DNA from: Neisseriaceae bacterium
Lineage (GTDB): Bacteria; Pseudomonadota; Gammaproteobacteria; Burkholderiales; UBA11063
Length of the DNA: 6,503 bases
Direction of reading: 5' to 3'
Assembly: GCA_947470205.1 (NCBI GenBank)
Contig: CANISK010000086.1
Span: 1-6,503, forward strand
This document shows positions 3,701 to 6,503 of this stretch, in pieces. The notes beneath the pieces are model-generated. The model was given only the letters and a program-made list of their open reading frames with translations. It was not told the DNA's origin and did no database searches. How positions within the stretch are numbered: position 1 is the stretch's first letter; every line of letters begins with the position of its first letter. The position numbers and the translations under genes are program-made.

Positions 3701-6503
3701 ATGGAAATCTCATACCAACCTCTCATATTACAACCAGACACTAATAAACCACATGAGTATAATAAGAGTACCATTCTTGAACAATTAAATCAATTCACCC
3801 CCTCCGGCTATTTTACAGACTCAATTACTAACTCAATTACTATTGATCAAACAAACGGAAAATTACTGCGCAATATTTATAGCCAATTGAAACAGATATA
3901 TGATAACCCAACAGAAAAAGTTATGGGCGAATTATTAAATCTTGACAATCAGCCACAAAAAATACGAGGTCAAGATAACCAAAGTTTTGATTTTAAATTT
4001 AATCAGATGAATGATACACAAAAACTAGCTAGGTGGTACTCAATATTATCTAATGTAAACTTAGATAATATAGCAGATGGCGGATTGATACCTATTAAGT
4101 TAGATATAACAATGTATCCATATAGGTGGGTTGGCCTTGAATCTGATATCAACAATAATCTATACAAATGTGAAAACATTGCTGTAGAGCGTTTTACCAT
4201 TGAAAAAGGTGAAACTAATGATGCGTTCAATAAACGTATTACAGAATATATTAATGGTTATATTAGTTATTCTAAAATATCCACACAAAAAGTCTTTATT
4301 ATACCAATAGAGATTAGCAATGGCACCCATACGGAGCCGTATATATTTAAAGTAGAAAACGGAACAATTACCGAAGTACTACATAGTAATTCAGGTTTTA
4401 TACATGATGCTGTGCGAGGTTATATGGATGCTTGTGCGCAAGATAAAAAATATGCAGTATTTCACGTTAAACATGATGGATCTTGCACTAAATTATCAAA
4501 TTATGTATTAAAAATGTTTGATGCAAAAGTAAAAGAAGCCAAAAGCAATAATAATATTAATCACCAAGATTTACTAAATAATGTTTTTGGTAGTTATAAA
4601 AACAATCAACCAAATAATATCAACATTCAAAAAGCACTACTATTGTCTTATTTTGGTATTGATATTACACAGTCTTTCGGTAATGATAATGAGCCAATAA
4701 TTACAAAATATTGCTCTGATGTTAATCAGGTTAATACATCATCTAAAATTGGTCAACAGTTAAGTAGCTATACACAAGATTCACCAATCACACTTAGTAA
4801 AGTCAAAGATATCCCCTTAGATTCACCGCAAAACATAAGCTCAATAGATGCTTATTCTAATATTTTTATTACCGCATGTAACAGTCAACGAAAGAATGTT
4901 GGTGAGCTAAATATTAAAACATTTACAGCCTTAGATAAAATTGATACATTTTTAACTAGCGAACACTACGTAGCTGGAGATATAGAAAAATTATCTTGGC
5001 GCACAAAATTGGCACATTTGCCAATTTATAGTATACGCCATAATAAAGCTGGCAGATTATTCTTTGTTATTTTAGAGTATTGTGATAATGACAATCAAAA
5101 ACAGCAAAAAGCTGTGTTAATAGGTTATACAGAAAATCATAACTATGCTAAAGTGGAGCAAAATGTAAAAGAATATAATGTAAATCAAGACATTCAATCC
5201 CTTCAATCTTATTATGAACAACAGCCAGAAGTTAAAATACAGCAACTAAAAGTATCTCTCGCACCTGATGAAAAAGTAAAAAATAATAGCTATGTTATTA
5301 ATAACCAAATCATTACCATTGATAATAAAGAGCAGATAAGGGCAATAAATATTAAAGCATATCCAGCTATTGTAGCCGGTAGTGCTGGAAGTGGTAAAAC
5401 TACCGTTGCTATAGCAATGATTATAAATCAAATAAATGGTGATGGTAATGAGATTCCCAAAATTTTATACGTTACCCAATCTGACACTTTGGCAAAAAAT
5501 GTCTCTGATACAATATTTGAACAATTTAGAGAGGATCCTCGAATACATGAAATAAAACAAAACGTGCAAATATTGTCATACAATAATTTAATAAAACAAT
5601 GTTGCGATAAAACAATTGCAGATTTTAAAACATTTTCTACTTATTTAGAGAGTAATTTTAATGGTCACGCTAACAAAACATATAAGAAGGGTAAACAAAA
5701 AAACTCAAAACAAGTCACTGACAATTCATCATCAATCGCAAGTGACCCTCAAAAGCTTTACAATGAATTTAAACTAATAGCAACGATTAAAGCAAACTCA
5801 AACAATGACAAGGAATCACAAAAAACGTATTATGCGTGCAACAGCATTTATAGCGCATATGCAACATCAGATGAAAAAAAAGATATTTGGGGGATGTATG
5901 ATGCATATCAACAATACTTAATACGTTACAGCCAGATTGATCCTGCACTAATGATTGTAAATTTGCCAAAGAAGAAATACGACTTAATAATTGCAGATGA
6001 AAGCCAAGATTTCAATGGTGTTCAGATAAATAACATAACACAATTGTGTAAACTTACGAATAAAGCGCTTAACATTTGTATATTATATAGTGCACACCAG
6101 AGTTTATCATTACAAATACCTTACCCTAATGAGGTATTTAATCAAATAACTCAGAGCGCAATGACTGTAATAAATTTTGATGTATGCTTTAGAAATCCAT
6201 TAAAAATAATTAAACTCAATCAATTTTTATTATATCTTCAAAATAAAATACTTCAAGGGCAACTAACAACATTTTGTAGTTCAATGCCAGATCACGACAC
6301 CAGATCACCAGTTGATGGTAGAATTTATGTAATACCAGAAAATGGTAATTTATTAAATAAATATATTAAACAGCCAAGTACTGTTTTATTGGTATGGAAT
6401 GAAGATGATAAAAAATCCGCACAACAAAAATATACAGGTGTTTTAATTTATACAATTGCAGAATTTAAAGGCCTTGAAAGTGAAAATATAGTATTAGATG
6501 CTG
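3701..6503 (+). CDS. UvrD/Rep-like superfamily 1 helicase with a long unrecognised N-terminal region (partial, C-terminus outside window)
   Basis: The frame is open from ATG 3701 to the right edge: 934 complete codons plus one base, no stop. Residues 1 to about 540 match no family I can name with confidence; there is no signal peptide or membrane helix. Residues 410-490 resemble a RelE/ParE-type fold (LPIYSIRH...GRLFFVILEY...KAVLIGYTENHNYAKV). The helicase core then begins: Q motif DNKEQ (541-545), Walker A GSAGSGKTT (560-568), motif Ia around KILYVTQSDTLAKN, Walker B DLIIADESQD (761-770), motif III in divergent form LYSAHQSL (795-802, Tyr-Ser where Gly-Asp is usual), motif IV FRNP with Arg831, and motif V IAEFKGLESENIVLD (919-933). 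Motif VI must lie beyond the window. ATP-driven unwinding or translocation on nucleic acid is expected from Walker A and B; the biological role is unknown. Residues 640-750 include a Lys/Asn/Ser-rich linker. Its composition matches the AT-rich neighbours, so there is no sign of recent transfer. Confidence 0.85.
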   Translation, partial: MEISYQPLILQPDTNKPHEYNKSTILEQLNQFTPSGYFTDSITNSITIDQTNGKLLRNIYSQLKQIYDNPTEKVMGELLNLDNQPQKIRGQDNQSFDFKFNQMNDTQKLARWYSILSNVNLDNIADGGLIPIKLDITMYPYRWVGLESDINNNLYKCENIAVERFTIEKGETNDAFNKRITEYINGYISYSKISTQKVFIIPIEISNGTHTEPYIFKVENGTITEVLHSNSGFIHDAVRGYMDACAQDKKYAVFHVKHDGSCTKLSNYVLKMFDAKVKEAKSNNNINHQDLLNNVFGSYKNNQPNNINIQKALLLSYFGIDITQSFGNDNEPIITKYCSDVNQVNTSSKIGQQLSSYTQDSPITLSKVKDIPLDSPQNISSIDAYSNIFITACNSQRKNVGELNIKTFTALDKIDTFLTSEHYVAGDIEKLSWRTKLAHLPIYSIRHNKAGRLFFVILEYCDNDNQKQQKAVLIGYTENHNYAKVEQNVKEYNVNQDIQSLQSYYEQQPEVKIQQLKVSLAPDEKVKNNSYVINNQIITIDNKEQIRAINIKAYPAIVAGSAGSGKTTVAIAMIINQINGDGNEIPKILYVTQSDTLAKNVSDTIFEQFREDPRIHEIKQNVQILSYNNLIKQCCDKTIADFKTFSTYLESNFNGHANKTYKKGKQKNSKQVTDNSSSIASDPQKLYNEFKLIATIKANSNNDKESQKTYYACNSIYSAYATSDEKKDIWGMYDAYQQYLIRYSQIDPALMIVNLPKKKYDLIIADESQDFNGVQINNITQLCKLTNKALNICILYSAHQSLSLQIPYPNEVFNQITQSAMTVINFDVCFRNPLKIIKLNQFLLYLQNKILQGQLTTFCSSMPDHDTRSPVDGRIYVIPENGNLLNKYIKQPSTVLLVWNEDDKKSAQQKYTGVLIYTIAEFKGLESENIVLDA

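Noticed and set aside
4003..5969. Three minus-strand frames of 60-75 codons inside the helicase gene (4003-4230, 5246-5431, 5787-5969)
   Set aside because: They are reverse-strand shadows of a continuous 934-codon frame. One covers the Walker A region and one ends just before the Walker B region.
1..6503. CRISPR array, integrase or insertion sequence
   Set aside because: No regularly spaced direct repeats, no transposase or recombinase motifs and no insertion-sequence ends with target duplications were seen on either strand.

Overview
The window is AT-rich DNA from a Gram-negative proteobacterium with four genes. The best hint of taxonomy is the leftmost gene: a secreted or inner-membrane Tim44-domain protein with an Ala-Ala-Arg-(Ile)-Gly-Ser-Gly start after its signal peptide, a build familiar from betaproteobacteria. 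A PglL-type O-oligosaccharyltransferase fits a beta- or gammaproteobacterium. Low GC, Asn/Ile/Lys-rich proteins, scattered palindromic repeats built on GAGATTGC...GCAATGAC, and a giant helicase with an unrecognised N-terminal half suggest a host-associated or intracellular lineage. That last point is inference, and no species is claimed.

Layout. Positions 874 to 1 (minus strand, running off the left edge) encode the Tim44-like protein. A 169-bp AT-rich divergent intergenic region (875-1043) separates it from rnhA (1044-1478, plus), a complete RNase HI with all its catalytic residues. Forty bases later, across a short palindromic repeat, lies a pglL-like gene (1519-3297, plus) for a polytopic membrane glycosyl-transfer enzyme. 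A 403-bp non-coding region (3298-3700) follows. It holds a 122-bp nested inverted-repeat element (3379-3500), a perfect 17-nt palindrome (3587-3603) and two TATAAT boxes. From 3701 to the right edge runs an open reading frame of at least 934 codons for a superfamily 1 (UvrD/Rep-like) helicase. It is incomplete at the C-terminus.

How the parts relate. rnhA and pglL are codirectional and close, so they may share a transcript, but their jobs (R-loop and primer RNA removal; periplasmic protein O-glycosylation) are unrelated. The helicase has its own leader and is probably a separate unit. It is the most interesting gene. About 540 residues with no confident family precede the helicase core. Their last stretch (about 410-490) resembles the compact RelE/ParE toxin fold, and an earlier stretch (about 125-275) faintly recalls a Ulp1/C48-type cysteine peptidase with its catalytic residues degraded. 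Both are readings by eye.
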